DNA of 64,000 nucleotides from DASWJZ01 sp963805325 (GCA_963805325.1 CAWDTS010000011.1:1-64000), one strand, 5' to 3'; shown: positions 9,496 through 20,547, counted from the first letter of the stretch. A program made the numbers and translations. Notes: generated by a model from the sequence alone, not told the origin.

Positions 9496-10240
9496 TCAGT
9501 TCGCGGCGACGTTCACCAGCACCGGCTTGTCGCGCCAGACGTCCGGGAAGAGCGCCTTCAGATTCGCGATCTTCGGCAGGTCGTTGATGAAGATGTAGGC
9601 GCTGTCCGGGATGCAGCGTCGCGTAGTCCTGGTGATAGTCCTCGGCCGGGTAGAAGGCGTTGAGCGGCGACACCTCGGTCGCGATCGGCTTGGCGAACAC
9701 GCCGGCCTTGTCGAGCTGCGCGATGTAGTCCTTGGCGATCGCCGCCTGCTCGGCGCCGGCGGCGAAGATCGCCGAGCGGTACTGCGTGCCGCTGTCGGGG
9801 CCCTGGCGGTTCACCTGCGTCGGGTCGTGCGCGACCGAGAAGAAGATCTGCAGGAGCTTGCCGTAAGGTGATCTGGCTCGGGTCGTAGGTGACCTGGACC
9901 AATTCCGCGTGGCCGGTCTGGCCGGTGCCGACGACCTCGTAGTGCGCGGTGTCGGCTTCGCCGCCGGAATAGCCGGAGACGGCCATGCGTCACGCCCTTC
10001 ACGTGCTGGAAGACGCCCTGCACGCCCCAGAAGCAGCCGCCGGCGAGACGGCCGTCTCTCTGAACCGGGCGCGGAGGCGAGCGGCTCGTCATGCGTCGGG
10101 CGCGGCACGACCTGCGCCTGCTCCGCGGAGGCGCCGCGGAAGACGCCGCTCAGCGGAACCAGCGCGACGACGGCGAGCGACGGCGAGCGCCGGCGCGATG
10201 AGGGCTGGAGCGAAAAGGCTTTCGCGTCAAAGGTGGGCAT
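9496..10240 (-). CDS. msrA: Peptide methionine (S)-S-oxide reductase MsrA, probably exported
   Basis: About 245 residues. MsrA reduces methionine-S-sulfoxide in proteins. The catalytic motif GGCFWGVQGVFQHVKGV is near 10,040 and is followed by VSGYSGGEADTAHYE, TGHAELVQVTYDP, FFSVAHDPTQVNRQGPD-x-GTQYRSAIF and YPAEDYHQDY, all MsrA hallmarks. About 60 extra N-terminal residues before the catalytic domain include a hydrophobic stretch (LAVVALVPLSG), suggesting a signal peptide and periplasmic location. Indels occur near 9615, 9866, 9988 and 10,065. Confidence 0.88.
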
Positions 10241-10350
10241 GGCTTGGTCTCCCGGAACTCTTGCCGACTATTTGGAGAAAGCCGCGCCGCTTGGGAAGCG
10301 CCTCGCCGAGGAATCACCGCCTCTTGATTGCCGGTGTATCGGCGATCGCT

Positions 10351-10654
10351 TCAGACGGCGACCGCCAGGCACCAGCCACAGCCGACGGCGATGAGCGCGC
10401 GCGAGCCCAGGCCCAGTTCTCGCCTTCGCGCTTCGATGCGCTCCGCCAGACGCCGGCGAAGAGCACGAAGTTGTAGGGGATCGGCGCGAGGAGGACCGCG
10501 AGCGCGAGCCACGTCGGCGCCCGGTCGCAAAGAGCGCGATCATGCCGAGCATCGTCACGACGTTGACGAGCGTGCCGACCGCGAGCATGTCGAGCCAGAA
10601 GACGCGCGAAAGCGGCAGCGCGCCTGTCCAAAGGTCGCGGAAGTAGCCGATCAC
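10351..10654 (-). CDS. Small integral membrane protein of unknown function
   Basis: About 100 residues with two or three predicted membrane segments: FWLDMLAVGTLVNVVTMLGM, TWLALAVLLAPIPYNFVLF and, after a frame correction near 10,395, ALIAVGCGWCLAVAV at the C-terminus. The GTG start overlaps the stop of the DUF2277 gene by four bases (GTGA at 10,651-10,654), so the two are translationally coupled. I do not recognise a named family. Another indel lies near 10,530. Confidence 0.6.
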
Positions 10655-10961
10655 CGCGCCGCCGGGAGCGGCCGCCGGATCGCGCCTGGCTCATGCGCGT
10701 AGCGGCTGGCGGCGCGGGCGCGCGCCTTCAGCGCCTCCTCCTCGCGGTTCTTCGGCGGGCTCGTCGTCTCAAGCGAATGAGATCAGGCGGCGCGCGGCGT
10801 GCGGTGACTTCGTCGACGGCGCGGTTGAAGGCCGCCTCGTTCGCCTTCGAGGGATGCTGGAAGCCGGAAAGCTTGCGCACGAACTGCAGCGCCGAGGCGC
10901 GGATCTCGTCTTCCGTCGCCGGCGGCTCGAAATTGAAGAGCGTGCGGATGTTGCGGCACAT
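10651..10961 (-). CDS. DUF2277 family protein
   Basis: About 103 residues. The N-terminus MCRNIRTLFNFEPPATEDEI and the following FVRKLSGFQHPSKANEAAF are diagnostic of DUF2277, a small family of unknown function. An indel near 10,765 must be corrected; the restored C-terminus reads ETTSPPKNREEEALKARARA and ends in TGA at 10,651-10,653. It is cotranscribed with the membrane protein that follows, sharing a four-base overlap. Confidence 0.88.
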
Positions 10962-11052
10962 GGGCGCTTCTCCCGTGCGGGTGTCGGACGGTCGCCGATC
11001 TTAATCGCGCCTCTTCGCGCGATGGGACGAATTTACGCGGCGGGCCGGCATC

Positions 11053-12582
11053 TCACCAGCGGAAATTGATGGAGGCGCGGGCGGCGTGGACGGCGCTTGA
11101 TGTTGACGTTCTGCGACACGTGCTCCGAGCGCGCTCGACGTGCCGGCCGGCTGCAGATCGTCGTTGAAGTGGAAGATAGCGGTATTCCCCGCCGACGCTC
11201 CAATGCGGGCTGAAGCGAATATTCGAGCCCCGCGCCGAGGAACCAGCCGAAGAGGATGTCCTCCTCGGAGGCGGAGGCGGTCTGCCGCGCCGCATGGGGC
11301 AGCGTGCAGCTGTCGGTCGTCTTGGCCTCGGCGTTCAGATACAACGCGCCGACGCGACCGAAGGCGAGGAGGCGGTCGTAGGCGAGGCCGCCGCGCACCG
11401 ACATGCCGCCATACCAATCCGTCGAGAACGAGGTTTTGCGTGTCGCCGCCGGGCGACGCCGGGTCGGTGGCGGCGCCGTCGAGGTTGAGAAGCGCCGAAC
11501 CTCGCCGGAAAGGCCGAGCACCAGCCAGCGCCATTGCCAGTCGACGCCGATCTCGCCGCCGCCGAGAGCGCCGTCGCCGTCGATGCCGTAAGAGGTGTCC
11601 GGCGTTGTAGGGCGTGCCGCCGGGCGTCGCGAGCTGCTCGCGTCGAAATCCTCGCTCTTGCCCCAGCCGCCGAAGGCGCCGACGTGAAAGCCCGTCCACA
11701 GCTCCTCCCCGGCGGAGCATCGGGGCGAGCGCGCTCGTAGCCGGCGAAGGCGACAGGCGCGAACGCCGCGCCGTCCGCGGCGAGCGGGATCGGTGAAGCC
11801 GAACATGAAGTCGTGGATGTTGAAGTTCTTGTAGCGCACCTTCTCGCCGGTCGGGAAGGTGCCGGACTCAACGTCGCCGACCCAGCGGAAGCGGTAGCCG
11901 ATCGTGCGGGATGACGCGGCGCGAGAAGCCGGTGAAGGCGATCCCCGCCTCGAACGACGGCGAGGCCTTCCACTCGGCGTCCACCACCGAGACCGGCGTG
12001 TGCGTTCGAACTCCACCTCGGTCTGCACGCGCGCCGCGCCGATGCCGCCGCCGACATAGAAGCGGCCCCAGCCGAAATCGATCACGTCGGCGAGAAGGCT
12101 CAGCCGGAGATCGATGGTCTGGAGGTTGCCCTTGTAGTTCGGCGTCGTCGGCGGGAACGCGGCTCGACGTCGGTGTCGTGGCGGAAATTCAGGCTGCCGT
12201 CGAGGACGGCGCGGAACGGGACGCCCCAGGCGGAGAACCCGTAGCCGAGCCCGACGCCGGCGCCGAAATTTTCCTGCGGCTGATAGGAGGTCTGGTGGCC
12301 GCCCGTCGCGCCGGGCGGCAGCGTGGCGAAATCGCCGGGCGCGCTCGAAATGCCGCCGATGAAGACGCGTCTCGCACGAACCAGCCGCCGTCGGCGGATC
12401 GCACTCGCGCAACGCCGGCCGGCAGAACAGCCGCCGAAGACCGACGCCGACGCGCAAAATGCGTTCTCAAGACGCACCCCCTGAGAGGATCGCCAGCGAA
12501 GCCGCTCGCGGCGGCGGAAAGCAACCGCAATCCCGCGCTGCGAGGCAGGCGGCGTCGGAGGTTCGCCTGAGGCCAGCCGCAT
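11053..12582 (-). CDS. Outer-membrane beta-barrel protein with two barrel-like halves, frameshifted
   Basis: The reading contains alternating amphipathic strands typical of Omp25/opacity-type porins: NFGAGVGLGYGFSAWGVPF, DFGWGRFYVGGGIGAARV and FEAGIAFTGFSRRVI, then a second block beginning WTGFHVGAFGGWGKSEDFD (the usual first strand of alphaproteobacterial surface antigens) with GALGGGEIGVDWQW, WYGGMSVRGGLAYDRLL and FGWFLGAGLEYS, ending ARASINFRW. The terminal aromatic residue fits the BAM recognition signal. Two tandem barrel-like units in about 500 residues is unusual and may mean two adjacent genes merged by indels. The start (ATG at 12,582) is uncertain and no clean signal peptide is readable. 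Confidence 0.6.
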
Positions 12583-12690
12583 GTTGCGGCGAGAAGCGAC
12601 AGTGCTCCGTCCGGCGACGGGCGCGCGCGCTCCGTGAGCGCTTGGAAACGGAAGCCTCTGGGACGCGCCATTCTTGGCCAGGATTGACCG

Positions 12691-13641
12691 ATGATCGCGC
12701 GTCTCGCCGCCTTCCGCCGATATGTCGCGCTCGCCCGGAACGGCCGCACGCAGCTTTGGCGCATCGTCGTCGGCGTCGGTCGTGATCGTGGCGTTCTGGC
12801 CGCCTCGACGGTCGGCGCGCTTCCTGGTCGGCATCTGGCTCAGCGGTTCGTCGGTGCGCGGCACGCGCGACGCGGTCCCGCGGGCGTCGCGGACTTCATG
12901 AACTCCGCGGCCGGCGTCGCCGCCGCGCTCGCCTCCTTCGTCGGCATGTCGATCGGCATCTTCTTCGCCGTGCGCGTCGTGCACGGACGGCCGCTCGGCA
13001 GCGTGCTCGGCGCGAGCGGACGTCTCGCCTGGGGCGACTTCCGCGCGCGGGCTTCGCCGCCTCGCTGATCGCCTCGGCGATCGCGGAGGCGGCGAACTTC
13101 CTCGTCGACTCATCGCTCGCGCGAAGCGCCATCGCGTTCGGCGCGTGGCTTCTCTGGCTCGTGCCGCGATGCTGCCTGCTTCTTTCGTCCAGGTGTCGGC
13201 GGAGGAACTGGCGTTCCGCGGCTATCTGCTTCAGTCGCTCGCCGCGCGCTTCAGGAGCCCGCTCATCTGGGCGGTGTTCCCGGGCCCGCTCTTCACGGCG
13301 CTCCATTGGACTGCGACGACCTCGGCGCCGCGATGAGCGCGGCGATGCTCGTCAGCATCGCCGCCTTCGCCTTCGCCGCGACAACGCTCGTCGTCAAGAC
13401 GGGCAATCTCGCCGCCGGGATGGGCGCGCATCTCGGGCTCAACCTCTTCGGCGATATTCATCGTCTCGCACATGAGCTGGCTCTCCGGCGCGGCGCTCTT
13501 CCAAAGCCGGCCGCTCGACGTCGGCGATTGGTCGGAACTCGACGGCGCTCCTCGTCGGACTTTTCGGCGTCGGCAGTTCGCGCTGATGCTCGCTGCTCCT
13601 GCTCCAGCGCGCGCTCGCCGCTCAGGGTGGGCGAGGCTTGA
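12691..13641 (+). CDS. CPBP family intramembrane metalloprotease, frameshifted
   Basis: About 315 residues with several membrane segments. The defining motif EELAFRGYLLQSLAARF (EExxxR, first catalytic motif of CAAX/bacteriocin-processing proteases) is at about 13,200. It is followed by a segment with ALHW (second motif), then TGNLAAGMGAHLGLNLFG (third motif with His and Asn). The family cleaves or handles membrane peptides; the role of most members is unknown. Numerous indels break the reading. It is divergent from the outer-membrane protein gene and 51 bases upstream of cueR. Confidence 0.7.
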
Positions 13642-13692
13642 CCTTCCAGCCGCTGGAACCATCTCTGTTCGAGGAGCGCGAAGGAGAGAGCC

Positions 13693-14087
13693 ATGAATAT
13701 CGGCGACGCGGCGAAGGCGACCGGGCTACCGGCCAAGACCATCCGCTACTACGAGGAGATCGGCCTCGTCCGCGCCGACCGGCGCGGCAACAACTACCGC
13801 GACTATTCCGAGACCGCGCGTCCACAATCTCCGCTTCCTGCGGCGGGCGCGCGCGCTCGGCTTCTCGATCGAGGAGTGCCGGCGGCTTCTCTCGCTCTAC
13901 GCCGACCGCCGCCGCGCGAGCGCCGACGTGCGCCGGCTGGCGGAGGCGCATATCGGCGAGATCGACGCCAAGATCGCCGAGCTGCAGGCGATGCGGCAAG
14001 ACGCTCGCGACGCTCGTCAACGCCTGCCACGGCGACCACCGGCCCGACTGCCCGATCCTGGAGGACTTGGCGGGAGCTCGTCACTGA
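13693..14087 (+). CDS. cueR: CueR-type MerR family copper-responsive regulator
   Basis: About 131 residues. The N-terminal MerR winged helix reads MNIGDAAKATGLPAKTIRYY and EEIGLVRADRRGNNYRDY; then, after an indel near 13,822, FLRRARALGFSIEECRRLL and the dimerisation helix EAHIGEIDAKIAELQAM. The C-terminal metal loop CHGDHRPDC (two cysteines eight residues apart) matches Cu(I)/Ag(I)-sensing CueR. No copper exporter gene is adjacent; the next gene is a convergent LysE-type exporter. Confidence 0.85.
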
Positions 14088-14097
14088 TGCGATTAGG

Positions 14098-14734
14098 TCA
14101 TGAGTTCCGCGCCACGGCCAGGTTCGCGCCGAGCGCGATGAGCACGCCCCCGCCAAGCCTCTGAAGCGCGCGGACGAAGCGCTCCGATGAGCGCAGCTTG
14201 TTTGCGACCGCATGCGAGGCCTCGATCAGGATGGCGTCCGTCACGCTGAACATCGCGTTCACGATCCCTCCGAGAAAGACGATCTGCGCCCAGATGGGGA
14301 GCTCCGCGGATCGGTCCGTGAACTGTGGCAGGAACGCGAGGTAGAAGAGCGCCGACTTGGGGTTCACGGCTCCGACGATGAGGCTGTCGCGCAGAGGTCG
14401 CCGCGCCGTCGGCGGGGGCGGCTCGCGCGATGCCGATATCAGCGATCGCGGCCCTCGCAGACACTTGATGCCGAGCCAGATCAAGTAGGCCGCTCCGGCG
14501 AGCTTCATCGCAATGAAGAGCGGCGGCACGACAGCGAGCAGCGCCGAAACGCCGAATGCAGCCGCCGGCGACCTGTCCAAGACCGGCGAGATGGAAACCA
14601 AGCGCCGACCACCACCCGGCCTTCCGGCCCGACGCCAGCGTCTGCGCCGCGGCATAGAACATCCCGGGCCCCGGCACGCACGCGAAGACCGCCGAGGCGA
14701 GGAAGAACGGGAGCAAGAGGTCTGCTGAAGGCAT
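14098..14734 (-). CDS. LysE/RhtB family amino-acid exporter
   Basis: About 212 residues with five to six membrane helices. MPSADLLLPFFLASAVFACV, then PGPGMFYAAAQTLASGRKAG carries the LysE signature (PGP near helix 1 and the G-x-xAG motif). Later pieces include AYLIWLGIKCLRG, NPKSALFYLAFLPQF and a C-terminal helix ALQRLGGGVLIALGANLAV. Family members export amino acids or homoserine lactones; the substrate here is unknown. An indel near 14,570 breaks the reading. It converges on cueR. Confidence 0.85.
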
Positions 14735-14951
14735 GGCGCACCTGCGGATTCTGGCCGCCCAGTGTCGCGCATCGCCCGTAATATCCGAGGGCGACGGATC
14801 GTCACCTGCGAGCCGAGCTGCACGCTTGACGTGAATCAACGCGAAGAGCCTAGAGGTCTGTCTCTTCTCGGGCCTGCGGGAACCGAGGTCCGGGCCGGCG
14901 TCCGATGGGATTTGCCTCCCTGGCTTATGCGGAAACCTTAGGGAGAGACGC

Positions 14952-15407
14952 GTGGACACGAACTTGATCCTCCATCCGACGGACGGCTCTGAAGGCTCGC
15001 AGAAGGCTCTCGACGTGGCCGCGCGGCTCGCCGCGAACGGGCAGGGCAAGTTGATCGTGCTGCATGTCCAGAGGCGGCATGGCATGGAGAATGTGCCACC
15101 CGAACTGGCGGATTTGAATTACGTCGAGCATGTCAGAATGACCGAAGCCGATGTACTGCGCGGCAATGCGGAGCTGCTGGTCGAAAGGGTCAAGCAAAGC
15201 GCCGAGGCGAAGGGCGTCCGTGATGTCGAGGCCGTCGTCGCGGAGGGCGACCCGGTGCGCGTGATCTTGGACATGGCCAAGGACCGGAACGTCGATATGA
15301 TCGTGACGGGAAGTCGCGGCCGCGGCGACCTTGAGGGGCTGATGCTCGGCAGCGTGTCGCACAAGCTCGTTCAGTTGGCCCCGTGCACCTGTGTCATTGT
15401 CCGCTAG
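14952..15407 (+). CDS. Universal stress protein (UspA family)
   Basis: An intact single-domain Usp of 151 residues: LILHPTDGSEGSQKALDVAA (start of the fold and ATP-binding Asp), KLIVLHV, AVVAEGDPVRVILDMA, and MIVTGSRGRGDLEGLMLGSV (the G-2x-G-9x-G(S/T) ATP-binding motif region, intact), ending CTCVIVR. It is therefore probably ATP-binding. The start is GTG at 14,952, preceded by GGGAGAG. It is divergent from the LysE gene with a 217-base gap that probably holds both promoters. Confidence 0.9.
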   Translation: MDTNLILHPTDGSEGSQKALDVAARLAANGQGKLIVLHVQRRHGMENVPPELADLNYVEHVRMTEADVLRGNAELLVERVKQSAEAKGVRDVEAVVAEGDPVRVILDMAKDRNVDMIVTGSRGRGDLEGLMLGSVSHKLVQLAPCTCVIVR

Positions 15408-15472
15408 GCGGGAGTGGCGCCTGAGAGCGTGATCGTGTGGCGGATCGGCCTCACGATCCACGAATACTCCGC

Positions 15473-17194
15473 CTAGCCTGCCCGCGCGCCATCCCGCGTC
15501 ATCTGCGCGATCTTCTCCGCCACCATCATCGTCGGCACGTTGGTGTTGGCGCAGGGGATGGTCGGCATGACCGAGGCGTCGCAGACGCGAGGCCGGCGAT
15601 GCCGCGCACGCGGCCCTGATTGTCGGTCACCGCCATGCGGTCGTCGGCTGCGCCCATGCGGCAGGTGCCGGAGGGGTGCCACACGCCGCCGACTTTCGCC
15701 TTCAGATACGCCTCAAGCTCCCCGCGATGCGCGGCGAGGCGATGCGGGGAGGGGACGCCCCCCATCATCTGCGGCAGCGCCTGTCTGCGGATCGGCTTGC
15801 CGAGATCGAGCATGCGGGCCAGCAGATCGGTGACGATGGCGTTGCGCGGCGTCGGCTGCGTGAAGCCGCGCGCCCGCTCCGAAAGCTCCACCGGGAAGAT
15901 GTCCTCGATCGTATCCTTCACGACCGGATCGGCGAGAAGGACCATGGCGTATTCGAAGGCGTCGGCGAGCCGCTTCATGTCGCGCGGGTCGGAGAGCAGG
16001 CGGAAGTCGATGCGCGGTGGCCCATCCGGCCGCGTCGGATCGAGCAACAGCTGGCCGCGCGAATAGGATTTGTTGATCCACCAGAAGAGCGGCGCGAACT
16101 GCCGCCCGATCTCGTGCCAGGCCGCGCGCGTCATGATGTTCATGTGCATGTCGCCGGCCGGGCAGCCCTCCACCTTGGAGGAGAAGCGGATGGCGATCGG
16201 GATGTGGTAATAGGCCTCGCGCGGCTGGCGCGCATGCGGCTTCAGGTACGCCATCACGCCGGCCGACGGGTGCTCCATCAGGTTCTGCCCGATGCCCGGG
16301 ATGTCGTGCGCGACCGCGATGCCGCAATCGGAAAGATGCGCTGCCGGGCCGATGCCGCTGCGCATCAGCAGGGCCGGGGAGGCGAGCGCGCCTGAGCTGA
16401 CGATGATCTCGCGCCCGCGCAATTCCGACACCGTGCCGTCCGCGCCGCGCAGCGTGACGCCGACCGCCCGCCGGCCTTCCAGCAGGATGCGCTCCACCGT
16501 CAGCCCGGTCCTGACCTCGAGATTGGGCCGCGCCCGAACCTCAGGCGTCAGATAGGCGAGCGACACGGGCACGCGCTCGCGCTTCTCGTTGACGTTCAGC
16601 GCCATCTCGAAGACGCCGTCGGCCCACGCGCCGTTCTGGTCGTCGCGGAACGGGATTCCCCGACCACGAAGTTGGTCATCATGGCGTGCGTGAAGGGCGT
16701 CCAGATCGCGGCACCCAGCCGGCGGATCGGCAGCGGCCCGTCATTGCCGTGCCATTCGTTGTCGAAATCGAGGTCGCGCTCCAGCTTCTTGAAGAACGGC
16801 AGCACCTCCTGCCACGACCAGCCCTCGACCCCCATGTCGCGCCACTCGTCGTAGTCGGCGGGCGCGCCGCGATTGGCGCCGATGCCGTTGATCGCAGGAG
16901 CCGCCGCCGAGGATGCGCGCCTGCTCGTAGAAGTCGCCTGGCGGCCGGGATCGTTCGAGCCCGGGGAGGACAGGGTGGCGCTCATGCCCCGGCCACAGAT
17001 AGCGCCGGGTTGAGATAGGCGTTGCCGGGGAAGCCGCTGCGGAGCTCCGCCGGCATGGTCTCCTCGGTGAGGTCGCGCCCCGCCTCGATCAGCACGACCT
17101 TTCTGCCGCTGTCTTCGCTAAGCCGAGCGGCGAGCACGCAGCCCGCCGAGCCGCCGCCGACGATCAGGGTGTCGGCCGAGGCCGCCTCGCTCAT
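15473..17194 (-). CDS. GMC family FAD oxidoreductase (choline dehydrogenase-like)
   Basis: About 570 residues. The N-terminal FAD-binding motif is DTLIVGGGSAGCVLAARLSE; then INGIGANRGAPADYDEW (GMC signature 1 region), GVEGWSWQEVLPFFKKLE, GREIIVSSGALASPALLMRS (signature 2), GIGQNLMEHPSAGVMAY, and near the C-terminus VWHPSGTCRMG with the active-site histidine, and NTNVPTMMVAEKIA. It oxidises an alcohol; the substrate is unknown. Indels near 15,580, 16,640, 16,900 and 16,985 break the reading. The gene starts 18 bases after the amidase stop and is probably cotranscribed with it. Confidence 0.85.
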
Positions 17195-17211
17195 GAGCCG
17201 CTCTTCTCCGG

Positions 17212-18701
17212 TCAGACAGGTCGCGCTTCGGGAATGTTGTAGGTGTCCATCCACGGGCGGTGCCGCTCGATCGCGGCGGCCGCGGCGAACACGTCGGCGT
17301 CGGCATAGCGCCGGCCGATGATCTGCATGCCGACCGGGAGCTTCTCCGCGCTGCTCAGCCCCGCCGGCACCGAGGCCGCCGGATGCCCGGTGAAGTTTAC
17401 AGGATAGGTCATGCACCAGCCGATCACGCGGTTCATCGGCTCGCCGTTGATGGTCGCCGGCCCGCGCGTGTTGCCGTCGGTGGCGTTTTCCACCGGAAGG
17501 CAGGCGAGCGTCGGTGTGACGACGAGCCGGTATTTGCCGAGCATCGCCTGCATCGCCTCGTAGATCTGCGTCTGCACGATCTGGTCGCGCTGCTTGTCGG
17601 CGAGTGTCAGGGAACGCGCGATCCGGTCCCACTCGTGCACCTCCGGCGGCACGTCGTCCGGATGGTCCTTGAGGATGTCGTAGCCTTGCTGCTTGTAGCT
17701 CTCGAACGCGCCCATGGCGTTGAGCGCGGCGAAGCGGCACCAGACTTCCGCTGAGCTCATTCTGGCTTTGCTGGAAGCCCGGATCGACCTCCTCCACGAT
17801 CGCCCCGGCGTCCTCAAACGCCTTCACCGCGGCATCGACCACCTCGAGCACCGCCGGCTCGACCGGAAAGATGCCGAAGTCGCGGCTGTAGCCGATCTTC
17901 CACCCCTTGATGGAGGTGTTGAGCGCGGTCGGTGAAGTCCACCTCTTCGTCGAGGCAGAACGGGTCGCGCGGGTCGTAGCCGGTCAGCACCGTGGTCGCG
18001 AGCGCGCCATCCTCGACTCTCCGCGCGATCGAGCCTTCGTAGACGAAGGGGGAGGTGCCGACGAAGGCGTTCGGGCGCGTGATGCACGGAACCCGGCCGA
18101 ACGAGGCCTTGTAGCCGAAAACCCCGCACCAGGCCGACGGGATGCGGATCGATCCGCCGCCGTCCGTGCCCTCGGCCATCGGCAGCAGTCCGTCGCCGAC
18201 GGCCGCCGCCGATCCGCCGGACGAGCCGCCGGAATTGCGGCCGATCGCAAACGGCGTCGATGTGGGCCCAAAGAGCAAGTTGTCACACGTCCCGCGAAAG
18301 CCGAGCTGCGGGCTGTTGGTCTTGCCGACGATGATGGCGCCGGCGTCCTCCATCCGCTTGGCGAAGATGCAGTAACTGTCGGCGATGGCGTGGCTCAGGC
18401 AGCGGATGCCGCCGAAGGTGCTCGGCCAGCCCGGCTTGAAGTCGACGCAGTCCTTCATCGCGGTGGGCACGCCGTGCAGCGGGCCGAGCTTCGCGCCGGA
18501 CATGACGTCCTGCTCCGCCACCTGCGCGCTTCGCCTCGCTTCGTCGAAGGAGGAAAAGATGATCGCATTGAGGCTCGGATTGCGCTTCTCGATCCGCGCG
18601 ATGACCGCGTCCATCAGTTCGACTGGCGAGATCGTCTTCTCACGAATGAGGCGGGCCATCTCCACCGCACCGAGACGAGGAACATCATCCGCAAGCGCCA
18701 T
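17212..18701 (-). CDS. Amidase signature family amidohydrolase
   Basis: About 496 residues, normal for the family. The Lys of the Ser-cisSer-Lys triad is in GVPTAMKDCVDFKPGWPST, and the serines are in GRNSGGSSGGSAAAVGDGL and GTDGGGSIRIPSAWCGVFG. The C-terminal half has VVTPTLACLPVE, NFTGHPAASVPAGLSS and LPVGMQIIGRRYADADVF. It hydrolyses carboxylic amides. Together with the GMC oxidoreductase downstream this may convert an amide-bearing alcohol. Indels near 17,765, 17,820 and 17,930. The start ATG at 18,701 gives MALADDVPRLG. Confidence 0.88.
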
Positions 18702-18902
18702 CTCACCCCCTCCGCGCCGTCCGCCGAAGGCGGAAGGCCCACAACCCGAGACCCGCAGCGCCTGAGTTGCGAGTAAGGCGCGCAACCCTCGACAGCTGTT
18801 TGTTTATGTGGTTTCGTTCATAACAATGAGCGTTTATGTTTGCAACCGTTCGACCCCTGCTTCGAGCCGCGCGACTTGGGCGCAACACGGGATGCCAGGA
18901 CG
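18702..18902. promoter_or_regulatory. Divergent promoter region with TTATG-N10-CATAA operator-like palindrome
   Basis: This 201-base region separates the amidase gene (minus) from rpe (plus). It contains TTATG at 18,804-18,808 and its reverse complement CATAA at 18,819-18,823, ten bases apart, and a direct repeat GTTTATGT at 18,802-18,809 and 18,832-18,839. The AT-rich block stands out from its GC-rich surroundings. Which regulator binds is unknown; a DeoR-type repressor is encoded at 32,646-33,467. Confidence 0.4.
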
Positions 18903-19605
18903 GTGAAGTCGGTTGCGATCGCGCCGTCGCTCCTGGCGGGTGACTTCGGGCGTCTGGGAGAAGAGGCGGCCGCCATGCACGCGGCGGGCGCGGAGTGGCT
19001 GCACCTCGATGTCATGGACGGCGTCTTCGTGCCGAATATCAGCTTCGGCGCCGTCGCGGTCGCGGCGATCCGTCCGCGCACGCCGGCGGTCTTCGATGTC
19101 CACCTGATGCTCGACCGGCCGGACGACTACGTCCCCGCCTTCGCCGAGGCGGGTGCCGACCGCATCACGGTTCACGTCGGAGGCCGGGCCGCATCTGCAT
19201 CGCTCGCTGTCGCTCATCGCCGCGCACGGCAAGAAGGCTGGCGTCGCGCTCAATCCGGCGACGCCGGAGGGAAGCTTGGCTTACGTCCTCGACGCCGTCG
19301 ATCTCGTCCTGGTGATGAGCGTCAATCCCGGCTTCAGCGGGCAGACCTTCATCCCGGCGATCCTCGACAAGGTCGCCAGGGTGCGGGAGATGACATCGGA
19401 TCGGGCGATCGACATCGCCGTCGACGGGGGCGTCACCACTGACAACGCGCAGGCGCTGGTGGAGGCGGGCGCGACCGTGCTCGTCGCCGGCTCCGCGGTG
19501 TTCGCGGGTGGACCTTCGAATTATGCTGCGAACATTGCCGCTTTGCGCGCTTCCGCGGCGTCGGCACGCGTGGGGAATGCAGCCGAAAAGTTCGAGTTTG
19601 TTTGA
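18903..19605 (+). CDS. rpe: Ribulose-phosphate 3-epimerase
   Basis: About 233 residues of a TIM barrel: VAIAPSLLAGDFGRLGEE, AEWLHLDVMDGVFVPNISFG (metal-ligand His and Asp), FDVHLMLDRPDDYV, GKKAGVALNPATP, VLVMSVNPGFSGQTFIP (phosphate-binding signature), IDIAVDGGVTTDNA and VLVAGSAVFAG. Known role: ribulose-5-phosphate to xylulose-5-phosphate. Because it heads a sugar or amide catabolic cluster it may act on a related ketose phosphate rather than be the housekeeping enzyme. The GTG start at 18,903 follows CCAGGA. An indel near 19,182 breaks the reading. Confidence 0.88.
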
Positions 19606-19697
19606 AAAAGATTGTTTGCGAACTCTGTCGTGCTAAAAGACCGTGACGAGGAATGACGGCTGTCTGGCGCGGCCGCGAAGGCATTTGAGGGGTTGGG

Positions 19698-20499
19698 ATG
19701 GGCGTGGATTTTGTCGCCGGCGGGGCGAAGACGATTATCGCCATGGCGCATATCGGCGCGCTTCCCGGCACGCCGCTCTATGACGCGAAGGGCGGCATGG
19801 AAAAGCTCATCGACGGCGTCCTGAAGGACATCGAGGCGCTGCAGGCCGGCGGCGTCGATGCCATCATGTTCGGCAACGAGAACGACCGCCCCTATGTGTT
19901 CAAGGCGCCGGCGGAAGGCGTCGCGGCCATGACCGCGGTGGTTTCGGCGGTGAAGCCGGCGCTGAAGGTGCCGTTCGGCGTCAACTATCTCTGGGACCCG
20001 AAGGCGAGCGTCGCCATTGGCGCCGCGACCGGCGCGAGCTTCGTGCGCGAGATCTTCACCGGGCTCTTCGCTTCCGACATGGGGCTGTGGCAGCCCGATT
20101 GCGCCGGCGCCGTGAAGCTGCGCCGCGATCTCGGCCGGCCCGACATGAAGCTCCTCTTCAACATCAACGCGGAGTTCGCCCATTCGCTCGACGGCCGCCC
20201 GATCGCGCTGCGGGCCAAGAGCGCCGTGTTCTCCTCGCTCGCCGACGCGATCCTCGTTTCCGGCCCGCTCACCGGCCAGCCGGCCGCAACCTCCGATCTG
20301 AGGGCGGTGCGCGAAGCGGTTCAGCACGTGCCTGTCTTCGCCAATACCGGCGTCAACATCGACAACATCGCCGACGTTCTCTCCATCGCCGACGGCATGC
20401 GTCATCGGCACGCATTTCAAGGTCGACGGCGATACCTGGAATGCGGTCGACGGCGCGCGCGTGAAGCGCTTCATGGACAAGGTCGCGACGCTGCGCTGA
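19698..20499 (+). CDS. BtpA/SgcQ family protein
   Basis: About 267 residues: IIAMAHIGALPGTPLYD, MEKLIDGVLKDIEALQAGGV, DAIMFGNENDRPY, VPFGVNYLWDPKASVAIGAA, FVREIFTGLFASDMGLW, and near the end VPVFANTGVNIDNIADVLS and FKVDGDTWNAVDG. This is the BtpA TIM-barrel family, named from a photosystem I biogenesis factor; most bacterial members, such as SgcQ, sit in sugar-utilisation operons and their reaction is unknown. An indel near 20,398 shifts the last 33 codons. An rpe-btpA-FGGY-kinase order points to handling of a phosphorylated sugar. Confidence 0.85.
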
Positions 20500-20547
20500 C
20501 AGATTGGCCGCCGGGGTCGGCGCGAAGGCCGGGAAGGGGAAGGTCGG

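Noticed and set aside
14735..14951. Possible promoter for the universal stress protein gene
   Set aside because: The gap must hold promoters for two divergent genes, but no convincing -35/-10 pair could be picked by eye.
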